From Candidatus Neomicrothrix sp. UBA814 (lineage in GTDB: Bacteria; Actinomycetota; Acidimicrobiia; Acidimicrobiales; Poriferisodalaceae), in assembly GCA_002296525.1 (NCBI GenBank), contig DBIA01000027.1, forward strand, positions 130,744-194,743: DNA of 64,000 bases, in the 5' to 3' direction. A program made the translations under genes and the position numbers. Positions 7,938 to 17,336 of the stretch are shown here, one piece after another (position 1 is the stretch's first letter; each line of letters opens with the position of its first letter). The notes beneath the pieces are model-generated. The model saw only the letters and a program-made list of their open reading frames with translations, had not been told where the DNA came from and searched no databases.

Positions 7938-8851
7938 TTTGCTTTAGTAGATGCCTTGAACGCGTCGACAATTTCACTACCTTGTGCTGTCCACACCCCT
8001 TGCAGTTTCGCAATAGACGACAGTGCTCGGTCGAGGGCTCCAATGCGGAACGGTTGCCCTGTAAGCCAAGGTCGAAGGGTGAGCATCAGGTGACGAGCTG
8101 ATGTTTGTCCGTCAGCGTTTAAGCGATGCGCAGCAGAAATAAGCATTTTTTCCCAACTGCTGAGATTTGCCCGACGTCTCCATAAGACAAATTCATCGTC
8201 GACTTCTAAGAAAAGAGGCAAAGAAAACAGCGCACCGGATGGGGTAGTCATTTGGTAAGGCTGCTCATCGTTAGGCCAATCACACACGTAATGCACCCCG
8301 GCGGCGGCCAACAAGGCAGGTGTTCGACTCGACTCGACTCCTTCTGGGGAAAACCACCCTCGCGGACGCTGACCGGAGACGTGTTCCAAATAGCTCAATG
8401 ATTCGTCAATTATTTCGGCTTCGGCCTCCTCAGTCATTTTCGAAGTGATGAGCCTGCTTGCCGATACTCCGTGACCGATGAGTTCACAGGAGCGACTTTG
8501 TAAATGCTCAATGAGCCACGGGTAGTGCATTGCAGTCAGCTTGTCGACTGCAACTGTTGCGGGAACCTTGTGTTGTTCCAAAGTGTCGAGTATCCGAAAA
8601 ATTCCGACGCGGTGCCCGTATTCCCGGTGGGTCAATTGGAGATAGTCAGGAGCTGGGAGTTTGAACAAACCACCGCTTGGGTTGCGCAAACTGTACGTAT
8701 CAGAAGGGGGCTCCCATTCGTAATGTTCAAGTAACACCAGAGCCCCTAGCGCAAGAGGGTCTCCTGTGGGCCAACTCAGGTCGCTTCTTTGAGGAAGAGG
8801 TGAATACTCATAGTGAGGGTGGTCCATGCCCAATGAGCGATTAGCGGGCAT
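7934..8851 (-). CDS. Degenerate polysaccharide deacetylase-like protein (tandem copy B)
   Basis: A 305-residue NodB-fold protein clearly paralogous to the upstream neighbour: shared SWP, LEHYEW/VEHYEY, YGHRVGIFRIL/YGNRIGFWRML and DWPNDEQP/DWLHDDQP blocks. It belongs to the allantoinase/PuuE-like branch that lacks the classical HxxxH metal pair (here GHGVSAS). It has also lost the C-terminal catalytic-region histidine kept by its partner: R260 in TLRPWL replaces the LHP histidine. It may therefore be a non-catalytic or altered subunit. It starts inside the end of copy A (11-bp overlap), so the two are co-translated. A branch-specific amidohydrolase activity remains possible. Confidence 0.8.
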   Translation of the reverse strand: MPANRSLGMDHPHYEYSPLPQRSDLSWPTGDPLALGALVLLEHYEWEPPSDTYSLRNPSGGLFKLPAPDYLQLTHREYGHRVGIFRILDTLEQHKVPATVAVDKLTAMHYPWLIEHLQSRSCELIGHGVSASRLITSKMTEEAEAEIIDESLSYLEHVSGQRPRGWFSPEGVESSRTPALLAAAGVHYVCDWPNDEQPYQMTTPSGALFSLPLFLEVDDEFVLWRRRANLSSWEKMLISAAHRLNADGQTSARHLMLTLRPWLTGQPFRIGALDRALSSIAKLQGVWTAQGSEIVDAFKASTKAN

Positions 8852-9764
8852 GTGGCACCTCGTTTATCGATGCCGCATGTTCGACGAACTGGTCGTAGTA
8901 GTGATCTAGGAAATAGTCAGCGATCTCCGATGCTGTTGTTTGCCAAACAAGATCGTGTCCTAGCAAGTAATCCAAGATTTCTTCTAAGCCATCAATTCGG
9001 TGCGGCATACCCATTAGATAAGGATGAAGTGCTAAAGCCATCACCCTTCCCGAAACAGCTCCCTCTTCGTAGAGCGTGTCGAACTGTGCTTTTACCATGG
9101 CCACAAAGTCATCGGTGTCGTAATGATGTAGGAACACAGGAACATCGTTTAGCTCAATGCTGTAGGGAACTGAAACTAGGCGGCCTTTCTCTACGTGGAT
9201 AGGAATTGGTTGGTCATCGTGAAGCCAGTCGGCGTGGTAGGTAAGACCTGCATCTGCCATCAGGTCCGGAGTGCGAATCGTATTGCTGACGGCTGGTCCC
9301 AACATGCCGCGAAGTTGTTGACCGGTGTGCCGTCGAAGCGTTTCGACGCAGTCAACATAAAATTCTCGTTCCTCTTCTTCGCTTAGGGATGACAAATACC
9401 TCGTGTTATAAATGCCGTGGCTCATGATTTCCCAACCGCGATCAGCCATCGCCTTGCCAATATCTGGGTAGTGTTCAAAAACTGCCAGGTTGGTGGAAGC
9501 GGTGCAGGTTACGTCATATCGGTCAAGCGCTTCCAACATGCGCCAGAAGCCAATTCGGTTGCCGTAGTCACGATGTGCGTAGCCCTGGACGTCTGGATGT
9601 GGTGATCGAGGCCACGGATTTCTTTCCGGATCTCTAGGAGGTAAATATTCGTAATGCTCAACATTTGGAGCTACCCACAGAGCGACTCTGGCCCCGTTTG
9701 GCCAGGAGATACGTGGACGATCCGCCATTGGCAGGTACTCAACGCGATGTGGAGGTAAAGCCAT
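8841..9764 (-). CDS. Polysaccharide deacetylase-family protein, PuuE/allantoinase-like (tandem copy A)
   Basis: A 307-residue NodB-fold protein of the uricolytic allantoinase (PuuE)-like branch. It keeps H in MSHGIYN and the C-terminal LHPYLMG histidine (H247) but lacks the second metal histidine of classic chitin-type deacetylases (N in its place). Such proteins hydrolyse cyclic or acylated amides in the cytosol. The frame could start at a TTG (9794), but the ATG at 9764 has TACGGT six bases upstream and no Shine-Dalgarno, the leaderless arrangement seen elsewhere in this window, so 9764 is chosen. It is divergent from the CoA-transferase fusion across 78 bp and overlaps copy B by 11 bp. Confidence 0.82.
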   Translation of the reverse strand: MALPPHRVEYLPMADRPRISWPNGARVALWVAPNVEHYEYLPPRDPERNPWPRSPHPDVQGYAHRDYGNRIGFWRMLEALDRYDVTCTASTNLAVFEHYPDIGKAMADRGWEIMSHGIYNTRYLSSLSEEEEREFYVDCVETLRRHTGQQLRGMLGPAVSNTIRTPDLMADAGLTYHADWLHDDQPIPIHVEKGRLVSVPYSIELNDVPVFLHHYDTDDFVAMVKAQFDTLYEEGAVSGRVMALALHPYLMGMPHRIDGLEEILDYLLGHDLVWQTTASEIADYFLDHYYDQFVEHAASINEVPHAR

Positions 9765-9770
9765 ATCAGC

Positions 9771-9776
9771 ACCGTA
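9771..9776 (-). promoter_or_regulatory. -10 hexamer, leaderless type
   Basis: TACGGT on the minus strand, six bases before the ATG at 9764. This decides the start of deacetylase copy A against the upstream TTG at 9794. Confidence 0.5.
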
Positions 9777-9842
9777 GTCAGAAAGGTTGATCAAGTGGGG
9801 CTATCGTCAGAGACAATAAACCGCAGTTTGAGTGGGGGATTG

Positions 9843-12278
9843 ATGCTCAGCGAATACAGAGTTTTGGATCTGACAGACGAGCGCGGCCATCTAGCAGCGT
9901 TCATCCTTGCCCAAATGGGGGCAGAGGTCATAGCGATCGAACCGCCAGCGGGGTCCAGCGCCCGCCAACTAGGCCCCTTCGCTGATGATGTGGATGACGG
10001 TGAACACTCGCTGCACCACTGGGCATATAACAGGGGTAAAAAAAGCGTCGTATTGGATTTAGCTACTGAGGGTGGCCTCAACAGCCTCAAAGAGTTAATC
10101 CGCAGTGCTGACATTTTGTTCGAATCCTTTGACCATGGGGTCATGGAATCTATGGGGCTAGGACGTGAGCAAATCGCTGAACTCAACTCGCATCTGATCA
10201 ACGTGTCCATAACTCCGTACGGAGTCGATGGACCCAAAGCTGCTTGGGCGCATAGCGATCTAACGATCCAAGCTGCCGCCGGCAACATGGTGTTAACAGG
10301 CGATGAAGACAGGGCACCTTTGAGAGCGGGCGGCACCATGCCCCAGGCGTTTGGCAACGCTGCCTCTGAGGCCGCCGGGGCTGCTCTGATTGCCTTATTC
10401 GAGCGTCAAACGACTTCTGGGCTTGGACAGCACATCGATATATCGGCCCAGCATTCAATGAACCAATGCACACAATCGATGTCTTTAGCCGCGCCATTGA
10501 ACGCGTCGGTACCTACTCGTGTCGCGGGCGGCGCTTACCTGGGAAATACGCGCGTTCAACTTATGTGGCCGTGCCTAGACGGTTATGCATCGGTGAGTTT
10601 CTTGTTTGGTCCAGCGTTTTCTTACTTCACTCAAAACTTAATGAATTGGGTTCATGAAGAAGGGTTCTGCGACGAGGCAACCCGCGACAAAGACTGGCTT
10701 GACTACGCCATGATGCTCCTTGATGGTCGAGAGCCGGCAGAAGAATATGAGCGGGTAAAGGCAGTACTAGGTGATTTCTTCGCTACTAAAACGAAGGCTG
10801 AATTGCTCGAGGCCGCCATGAAAAGGCGTCTCTTGATTACGCCGATTACCACGACCGAAGAAGTAGTGAATAGTGAACAACTCGATTTTCGGGGGTACTG
10901 GGAAAGCGTCGAACATGAAGATGGGAAGGTTGTCGACTATCCCGGAGCTTTCGCCAAGTTTGATGCGACGCCCTTACAGCAGTTGAGTCCGCCGCCCAAG
11001 CTTGGACAACATACGGAAGAAGTATTAAACGCAGCGCAACGCTCTCCTTCGGTTGCAATTAAAGAACCTGTCGTTTCCAAAGACCTTCCGCTCAAAGGCA
11101 TCAAAGTTCTGGACTTAATGTGGGCTATGGCAGGCCCAGCCGCCTCCCGAGTTTTGGCTGATTATGGGGCCGAAATCATTCGCGTAGAGTCCGCAAACAA
11201 AATTGATGCAGTCCGGACATTAGAGCCCTTCCCCGGCGGCGAAGCAGACCCAGATAAGTCCGGCATTTTCCACAATATGAACGCTGGGAAACGAGGTCTA
11301 GCGTTAGATCTTTCCAAGTCGGAAGCAATCGATGTGGTTTGGGACCTTATTGACTGGGCCGATGTTATTCTCGAGTCCTTTTCCCCCAAAGCCATGACGT
11401 CTTGGGGTCTTGATTACGCCCAAGTAGCGAAAAGAAAGCCAGAAGTGATCATGGCATCGAGTTGTCTCATGGGGCAGACCGGACCATTGGCAATGCTGGC
11501 AGGGTTCGGAACAATGGCCGCAGCAATTTCGGGTTTCTTCTATCCAGTTGGTTGGACAGATCGAGCGCCGTGTGGGCCTTTCAGCGCGTACACCGACTAC
11601 ACATCCCCCCGATGGCTCGTCGCATCGGTAATGGGCGCTTTGGAACATAAAAGGCGCACGGGTCAGGGACAGTACATTGATCTCTCCCAAGCAGAGTCGG
11701 CTCTGCATTTAATGTCACCGGCACTCCTCGAATACTCCATCAATGGAAACATTTGGGAAAGGAATGGGAATAGGGACCGGGTGTTCGCCCCTCAAGGGGG
11801 ATACCCCACCTCGGGTCAAGATAGTTGGATTGCGATTAGCTGCAAAGAAGATCAACAGTGGGCACAGTTAGCTAAAGAAATGAACCGGAGTGACTTAGCG
11901 GACCTTCCAGTAGCTGAACGTCATAACCGGCATGACGAACTCGATGAACTGATCTCCTCCTGGACCGCCGAAATCGATGGCGTCGAACTGATGAACCGAC
12001 TTCAGTCGATAGGAGTCCCTGCTCACATAGTTCAAAATTCGCCGGAACTAAGCGTTGACCCTCAGATGACCCATCGAGGTTTATTTGAGGAAGTTATCCA
12101 CGCGACTCACGAACCCTTCTTTGTCGACGGAACCCGATTCCATATGTCTCGAACCCCTGCTCAAGTAACCCATTCGGGTCCAACGTTTGGTGAGCACACA
12201 TTCGAGATACTCACCGAATGTCTTGGCTACGACGCCGACCGAATAGCTGAACTTGCGGTAGCTGAGTTACTCGAATAG
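9843..12278 (+). CDS. Double-domain CaiB/BaiF (family III) CoA-transferase
   Basis: An 811-residue fusion of two family III CoA-transferase domains (about 1-400 and 420-811), each beginning with the YRVLDL / IKVLDL strand and a GAEVI(A)IE step. Such enzymes move CoA between acids through an aspartyl-CoA thioester. In the second domain the catalytic aspartate is in place (D585, SAYTDYTS, 18 residues before the conserved R/K). In the first domain the aligned position is F170 (QAFGN), so that half is probably not catalytic. The start at 9843 is preceded by a G-rich Shine-Dalgarno at 9834-9839; an upstream GTG at 9795 has none. It converges on the acyl-CoA carboxylase. Confidence 0.87.
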   Translation: MLSEYRVLDLTDERGHLAAFILAQMGAEVIAIEPPAGSSARQLGPFADDVDDGEHSLHHWAYNRGKKSVVLDLATEGGLNSLKELIRSADILFESFDHGVMESMGLGREQIAELNSHLINVSITPYGVDGPKAAWAHSDLTIQAAAGNMVLTGDEDRAPLRAGGTMPQAFGNAASEAAGAALIALFERQTTSGLGQHIDISAQHSMNQCTQSMSLAAPLNASVPTRVAGGAYLGNTRVQLMWPCLDGYASVSFLFGPAFSYFTQNLMNWVHEEGFCDEATRDKDWLDYAMMLLDGREPAEEYERVKAVLGDFFATKTKAELLEAAMKRRLLITPITTTEEVVNSEQLDFRGYWESVEHEDGKVVDYPGAFAKFDATPLQQLSPPPKLGQHTEEVLNAAQRSPSVAIKEPVVSKDLPLKGIKVLDLMWAMAGPAASRVLADYGAEIIRVESANKIDAVRTLEPFPGGEADPDKSGIFHNMNAGKRGLALDLSKSEAIDVVWDLIDWADVILESFSPKAMTSWGLDYAQVAKRKPEVIMASSCLMGQTGPLAMLAGFGTMAAAISGFFYPVGWTDRAPCGPFSAYTDYTSPRWLVASVMGALEHKRRTGQGQYIDLSQAESALHLMSPALLEYSINGNIWERNGNRDRVFAPQGGYPTSGQDSWIAISCKEDQQWAQLAKEMNRSDLADLPVAERHNRHDELDELISSWTAEIDGVELMNRLQSIGVPAHIVQNSPELSVDPQMTHRGLFEEVIHATHEPFFVDGTRFHMSRTPAQVTHSGPTFGEHTFEILTECLGYDADRIAELAVAELLE

Positions 12279-12322
12279 GTAGCGCGGACTGAATTCGAAA
12301 ACCTCCCAACAGGTATAGATCC

Positions 12323-15300
12323 TTACCAAGTGTCAACCATTGGACGTTTCTTCCCTTGCCGGGCGGCAGGCTCTGGAGCGGACTTCAAAGCCATGGAAAT
12401 CCACGTGCGTGTTTCGGCTGGATCGATAACATCATCCAATTCGAAGAATGTGGCCGTGCTAACCGCCTTGCCGTTTTCGTATAGCTTCGCCACCATCTCT
12501 TCGTAGTAGGCGATTCGTTCCTCGGGGTCTTCTATGGCCTCAAGTTCCTTGCGGTAACCGAGTTTCACAAACCCTTCAAGACCCATTCCTCCGAATTCAC
12601 CTGTGGGCCACGAAACACAAAATACAGGTGCTTTGAAGCTTCCCCCGGCCATTGCTTGGGCTCCGAGACCGTAGCCCTTACGCAGTACCACTGTCATGAA
12701 TGGCACAGTCACGCTGGCAGAGGTCACGAACATTCTGCCGGCATGGCGAACCGTGGCCTCATACTCAGCTTGAGGGCCGACCATGATTCCGGGGGTGTCG
12801 CACAAAAAGACAAGCGGTATGTCGTGGGCGTCGCAGAGCTGCATAAATCTGCTGCCCTTATCTCCAACATCGGCGTCAATCGCCCCACCCAAATGGTGGT
12901 TGTTGTTGGCAATTATTCCAATTGGGTGGCCTTCGACGCGTGCGAGAGCTGTTACGCATCCAGGCCCCCACCCTTTTCTAAGTTCTAACACTGAGCCGAC
13001 ATCGCACATAGTCTCGATTACCTCGCGCACGTCGTAAGCACGAAGGCGATTCTCGGGAACAACATGCCTCAACAATCGTTGATCTGGCGCTTCCCAATCT
13101 TCAATCGGCCCCTGGAAGTACGACAGGTATTTCTTAGCTGTCTCCATCGCTTCTTCTTCATCTTTGACCAAAATGTCGATCACGCCATTTGGATATTGGA
13201 CATCGACGGGACCAACTTCTTCTGGACGAAAGACGCCGAGACCTCCGCCCTCGATCATTGCTGGACCACCGATACCAATATTTGAGCCCTCAGTGGCAAT
13301 GATTACATCGCAGCAGCCAAGTAATACAGCGTTCCCGGCAAAGCAGCGCCCATTTGTTACCCCTACTAGCGGAACTAACCCGGAGAGTTTTGCAAAGAAA
13401 GTGAAAGCCCAGCAGTCCAGTCCGGCACCGCCCATTGAGTCGGTGTCACCCGGTCGCCCGCCCCCGCCTTCAGCAAGCAGCACCGTGGGTAGTCGGTTGT
13501 GCTCAGCAATTTCGAAAAGTCGGTCCTTCTTACGATGATTTTGTAGTCCCTGAGTTCCCGCCAAAACCATGTAGTCATAGGACATCACCATTGTTTGGGC
13601 AGTGGCTTCATCGAATAAGTCGCCATTTACGCTGCCGATCCCGGCAACCATTCCGTCACCTTGTGTGTTGTCGATAAGGTCATCGAGGCTTCTTCGCCTT
13701 CTTTGCGCTGCGACCATTAGTGGCCCGTACTCGACGAAGGTGCCTTCATCCACCAGCGTCGACAGGTTCTCTCTTGCGGTGCGATGGCCTCGCCCGTGCC
13801 GCTTCTCCACTGCGGCGGGTTTAGCTTCGTCTGTGCCCCTGTAGTGGCGGTCGAAAACCTCCTGCAAATCGGGTCTGATGAAATCAAGGTCGATCTGCGA
13901 GTCAGTTTCGCGGGCCTTTATTTCCAGGTCGGCTTCCTCTATGTACAGCAATGAGTGGCCCTCATAGACGGTGTCGCCTTGAGTTACGCCGAGAGAATGA
14001 ACAATTCCAGTCACTGTGGAAACGATGACGTGCTCCATTTTCATCGCTTCCATCACCACAACAGGCTGGCCTTCAGCTACTTCGTCGCCCATGGCTACGT
14101 CAATAGAGATAATTGTTCCCTGTAGAGGAGCCTCGACCGCTTGTGTGCCATCCACGCCAGATGCGTCCCCATGTAGGTCGCTACCAGCTGCCGTTGAAAT
14201 CTCCCTGCCGTCAATGTCGCCGTGCTGGAGAACAGCCAGCGGGTCATTGCTCACTTGCGCGCCAGCTAGAGAGGTAGCGGCCTCAGCCGCTCGCGCTTCG
14301 GGTGTGCTCTTTAACGAGATATGTTTTGCCGCCTCAGCAAGTTCCGAAGCGAAGTTGCTAATAAAGCGGGTCGTGACCTGATTGGACAGTACCTCTGGCC
14401 GCTCGAGCAAAGCGAGCAAGTATGTGATGTTGGTAGGAACCCCTTCGACGCGAAATTCGCTTAGCGCACGTCTTGCTCTCCGAACAGCATCCTCAAAGTT
14501 ACTGGTCGGGGAGTAACCGATCACCTTCGCAATCAACGAATCGAAACTGGGGTTCGTCGAATAGCCCTGGTACCCGTAAGAGTCGACTCTGATCCCTGGC
14601 CCACTCGGCGGTTCGTAAGCTGACATTGTCCCGCCACCGGGTCGTGCGAGGCCTGCGTCCGTCATCGTTTCGGTATTTACTCGGCATTGAATTGCGAACC
14701 CGCGAGCAGGCGGTAGGTCTTCCTGTCGAAGATTTAAATCGGTGAGAGAAGCCCCTCCTGCTATCGCCAATTGACTGCGAACCAAATCGATCCCCGTTAC
14801 CTCCTCGGTAACGGTGTGTTCTACTTGAAGCCGCGCATTCGTCTCAATAAAAGCGACGGTAGAAGGATCACCTGCATCGACTAGAAACTCCCAAGTTCCA
14901 AGACTTCGGTAACCAACCTCGGATGCCATCTTGGTAGCTGCATCGGTCAGCAAGGCGCGAAGAGAGGTATCGATAGAAGGAGAAGGGGCGATCTCTATAA
15001 TTTTTTGGTTTTGTCGCTGAAGCGTGCATTCTCGCTCGCCTACGTGAGTGATGTTGGCGCCATCTCCGATGATCTGCACTTCTATATGGCGAGCATTTTC
15101 TATTAGCCGTTCTGCATAGACATCGCCAACGCCGAAAGCTGACAGTGCCTCGCTTTGGCATCGCTCAAAAATTGCTGCAACGTCATCACCAAGACGAACT
15201 TCGCGCATGCCCCGACCGCCGCCACCGGCGGTTGCCTTAATCATGATCGCTTTATGTTCTTCTAGGAATGCTTCCACGTCCGCCACGCTGGTTGAACCGG

Positions 15301-15703
15301 CTGTAGCTGGAACCAGTGGAACTTCTAGTCGCGCTGCCAGTTCTCTAGCCGCAACTTTGTTGCCGAATAACGCCAATTGGCTTGCTGAAGGACCAACGAA
15401 AGTTAGTCCTGCGTTCTCCAGAGCATCAGCAAAGTCGGCGTTCTCAGCAAGGAAGCCGTAGCCGGGATGTATCGCATCGCATCCAGTAGCGATCGCAGCA
15501 TCGACAATGTGCTCGATGTCCAGGTAAGCGGATACCCCTGACCCTTCCAGTGCATGGGATTCTGAAGTCATTTCCCTGTGTAACGAAGAATGGTCATCGG
15601 TGCTGTAAATCGCCACGCTCGAAATGCCGAGTTCCTCAGCGGCTCGAGCTATTCGTATCGCGATCTCGCCGCGATTGGCGATGAGTAGCTTTTCTACAGG
15701 CAT
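12323..15703 (-). CDS. Single-chain biotin-dependent acyl-CoA carboxylase (BC-BCCP-CT)
   Basis: A 1126-residue protein joining all functions of a biotin carboxylase system. Residues 1-450 are biotin carboxylase (KLLIANRGEIA, the glycine-rich KATAGGGGRGM loop, EVQIIGDG, RLQVEHTVTE). A biotinyl domain at about 515-590 has the AMKM motif with biotin-acceptor K555. Residues about 620-1126 are the carboxyltransferase, containing both beta-type (GGGRPGDTD) and alpha-type (GDKGSRFMQLCD) halves. It carboxylates an acyl-CoA at the alpha carbon using ATP and bicarbonate. The layout resembles single-chain long-chain acyl-CoA carboxylases of mycobacteria; substrate length is unknown. A GAGGG-type Shine-Dalgarno precedes the ATG. 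It follows the SnoaL-DLH-MaoC genes by 65 bp on the same strand. Confidence 0.93.
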   Translation of the reverse strand: MPVEKLLIANRGEIAIRIARAAEELGISSVAIYSTDDHSSLHREMTSESHALEGSGVSAYLDIEHIVDAAIATGCDAIHPGYGFLAENADFADALENAGLTFVGPSASQLALFGNKVAARELAARLEVPLVPATAGSTSVADVEAFLEEHKAIMIKATAGGGGRGMREVRLGDDVAAIFERCQSEALSAFGVGDVYAERLIENARHIEVQIIGDGANITHVGERECTLQRQNQKIIEIAPSPSIDTSLRALLTDAATKMASEVGYRSLGTWEFLVDAGDPSTVAFIETNARLQVEHTVTEEVTGIDLVRSQLAIAGGASLTDLNLRQEDLPPARGFAIQCRVNTETMTDAGLARPGGGTMSAYEPPSGPGIRVDSYGYQGYSTNPSFDSLIAKVIGYSPTSNFEDAVRRARRALSEFRVEGVPTNITYLLALLERPEVLSNQVTTRFISNFASELAEAAKHISLKSTPEARAAEAATSLAGAQVSNDPLAVLQHGDIDGREISTAAGSDLHGDASGVDGTQAVEAPLQGTIISIDVAMGDEVAEGQPVVVMEAMKMEHVIVSTVTGIVHSLGVTQGDTVYEGHSLLYIEEADLEIKARETDSQIDLDFIRPDLQEVFDRHYRGTDEAKPAAVEKRHGRGHRTARENLSTLVDEGTFVEYGPLMVAAQRRRRSLDDLIDNTQGDGMVAGIGSVNGDLFDEATAQTMVMSYDYMVLAGTQGLQNHRKKDRLFEIAEHNRLPTVLLAEGGGGRPGDTDSMGGAGLDCWAFTFFAKLSGLVPLVGVTNGRCFAGNAVLLGCCDVIIATEGSNIGIGGPAMIEGGGLGVFRPEEVGPVDVQYPNGVIDILVKDEEEAMETAKKYLSYFQGPIEDWEAPDQRLLRHVVPENRLRAYDVREVIETMCDVGSVLELRKGWGPGCVTALARVEGHPIGIIANNNHHLGGAIDADVGDKGSRFMQLCDAHDIPLVFLCDTPGIMVGPQAEYEATVRHAGRMFVTSASVTVPFMTVVLRKGYGLGAQAMAGGSFKAPVFCVSWPTGEFGGMGLEGFVKLGYRKELEAIEDPEERIAYYEEMVAKLYENGKAVSTATFFELDDVIDPAETRTWISMALKSAPEPAARQGKKRPMVDTW

Positions 15704-15768
15704 CTAATCCCTCTCAAGAGATGGTTTTCTATGCCCGTTCTACAACATCTGAGCCATGTCGTTCTTGC

Positions 15769-16602
15769 TCACGTCTCAGGAAGTCTTGGAAGAATCACAG
15801 CTACCTGTCGAACCAGTGCAACTTCTCTTCCATGGGTGTCGATGAACACTGCGTCAGTCGTCGACCATGGTTTTCCTTTTTTCACTTCGACCGCACCCCA
15901 CTTGCCTGCCACGGTCACATCACCATCGGCTCTGAAAGTCTGTAAATGTTGCACCCGGCCAGACGCGTGGACACCCGCAGGCATCCGATACGAGTGCCTG
16001 ATCAGTGGGGTCATTTGGCCTAGTAACCACGATGGATGGGTTAGAGGCTGATCTCCCTCGCTCCACATTGCATCGTCGTCATGGATCCTTTCTCGCATCC
16101 AAGTTCTCGCATCTTCTGCTCGAAGAGGCACCGACATCGGTGGGTAATCGAGATCTGTTGGGATCTCGTTCAGTCCCAGAAACGGTCGCTCCTCGGCCTC
16201 TGGAACAGCGACCCGATCGCGCGGTAATGAAAATTCATCTTTCCACGGTGCATCACCTAACCCGATGGTTCCTTGAATAGTGACTCTTCCATCAGCGGCG
16301 ACTTTTTGGGTAATTAACCCAACATCAGAGTTCTGCGGTGAGGGCACAACCTCTGTGACGAGTTCGTCACCCGCGTAGACCGGTCGCGGTAATTGAAAGT
16401 CGCACCAGCCATGAGATAACCATGACTCGCCTACTGACTCGAGAATTGCTGGGGTCATCCACCCATAGGTGTGAATTCCCGCAACGATGCCCCCGGCGTA
16501 TCCGTAACCGGTGGCGCTTTCGTCGTGAACAGGGTTGGCAGCTGATACCTCAGGAGGATCTGGAACGGCTATTTGGTTGCACGAGGCTGGAAGGACAGTC
16601 AT
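15769..16602 (-). CDS. MaoC-like double hotdog protein
   Basis: A 277-residue protein with a MaoC/hotdog-type first half: ATGYGYAGGIVAGIHTYGWM (about 30-50), then a strand and LPRPVYAGDELVTEV, typical of R-specific enoyl-CoA hydratases and acyl dehydratases. The second half looks like a second, more divergent hotdog (TFRADGDVTVAGKW near the end). It should act on acyl-CoA thioesters. The catalytic Asp/His pair of classic MaoC hydratases is not obvious, so it may be a thioesterase or dehydratase variant. The open frame extends to 16725, but the ATG at 16602 overlaps the upstream stop as ATGA, the same coupling seen between the two preceding genes. Confidence 0.75.
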   Translation of the reverse strand: MTVLPASCNQIAVPDPPEVSAANPVHDESATGYGYAGGIVAGIHTYGWMTPAILESVGESWLSHGWCDFQLPRPVYAGDELVTEVVPSPQNSDVGLITQKVAADGRVTIQGTIGLGDAPWKDEFSLPRDRVAVPEAEERPFLGLNEIPTDLDYPPMSVPLRAEDARTWMRERIHDDDAMWSEGDQPLTHPSWLLGQMTPLIRHSYRMPAGVHASGRVQHLQTFRADGDVTVAGKWGAVEVKKGKPWSTTDAVFIDTHGREVALVRQVAVILPRLPET

Positions 16603-17336
16603 GAAGCTGACTTTAGGTTGCGGTCGAATAAAGAGTGCAACAACTCCCAGTGTCGCTCTGACGCCGTTTTGTCGTATTTTGCGCGTTGGGGGAAAACAAA
16701 ACCGTGGTGGACGCCGTCGATCCATTCGGCGTTGTAGTTCGTGCCGGCGTCATCGAGTGCGGTCACTAGGCGATCGAAATGGGGTCGATCCACCCAATCA
16801 TCGAATTCCGCGGCCATTACTAAGACCTCGGCTGCGATGTCCTCCGCTCGTTTATGTGGGGAGTCCTCGGTATCGAGAGCCAACTTCACTCCATGGATAG
16901 ACGCAGTTGCTTTGACTTTTTCTGGGTATTCCGCCGCGACCCATAAAGCAAATGGGCCGCTCATGCAGTACCCAGTTACTCCAACCGAATTCTCGTCGGC
17001 TGCGACTTCATTTGCGGCGTAGTTCAACAGGACAGCAGCGTCGCGAGCCACCATTGTGTTGCTGAGATTTGCCATAAGTTGCGCCATGTATCGAGCGCTG
17101 ACTGGGTCTTCTCGATGCACAGTAAAAGATGGAACATCTCGGTAGTACAAGTTCGGGAGCATCACGTAATAGCCTGCCGCCGCGATGCGTCGGGCCATAT
17201 CGTGAAGCTCCTCTCGTTTGCCAGGAGCATCCATCAAAAACAAAATCGTTGGGAGTAAATCATCGGACTGTGGTCGAACGATGAATGTGGACATATCACC
17301 CTCAGGCGTCTCAACTACTACGTGTTCTTCGATCAT
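16599..17336 (-). CDS. Dienelactone hydrolase family protein
   Basis: A 245-residue alpha/beta hydrolase of the dienelactone hydrolase type. The catalytic triad is C124 in GYCMSG, D179/D180 in AEFDDW and H211 in VHHGF. The enzyme class hydrolyses enol-lactones such as dienelactone in aromatic ring-cleavage pathways, but many members act on other esters. The longer frame to 17426 is rejected: the ATG at 17336 overlaps the preceding SnoaL stop as ATGA, and family members begin at the EEHVVVE strand. It is the middle gene of a coupled SnoaL-DLH-MaoC trio that runs into the acyl-CoA carboxylase. Confidence 0.88.
   Translation of the reverse strand: MIEEHVVVETPEGDMSTFIVRPQSDDLLPTILFLMDAPGKREELHDMARRIAAAGYYVMLPNLYYRDVPSFTVHREDPVSARYMAQLMANLSNTMVARDAAVLLNYAANEVAADENSVGVTGYCMSGPFALWVAAEYPEKVKATASIHGVKLALDTEDSPHKRAEDIAAEVLVMAAEFDDWVDRPHFDRLVTALDDAGTNYNAEWIDGVHHGFVFPQRAKYDKTASERHWELLHSLFDRNLKSAS

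Noticed and set aside
12656..12988. Plus-strand open frame opposite the acyl-CoA carboxylase
   Set aside because: Shadow of the carboxylase. Its composition is out of keeping with a protein and it has no ribosome site.
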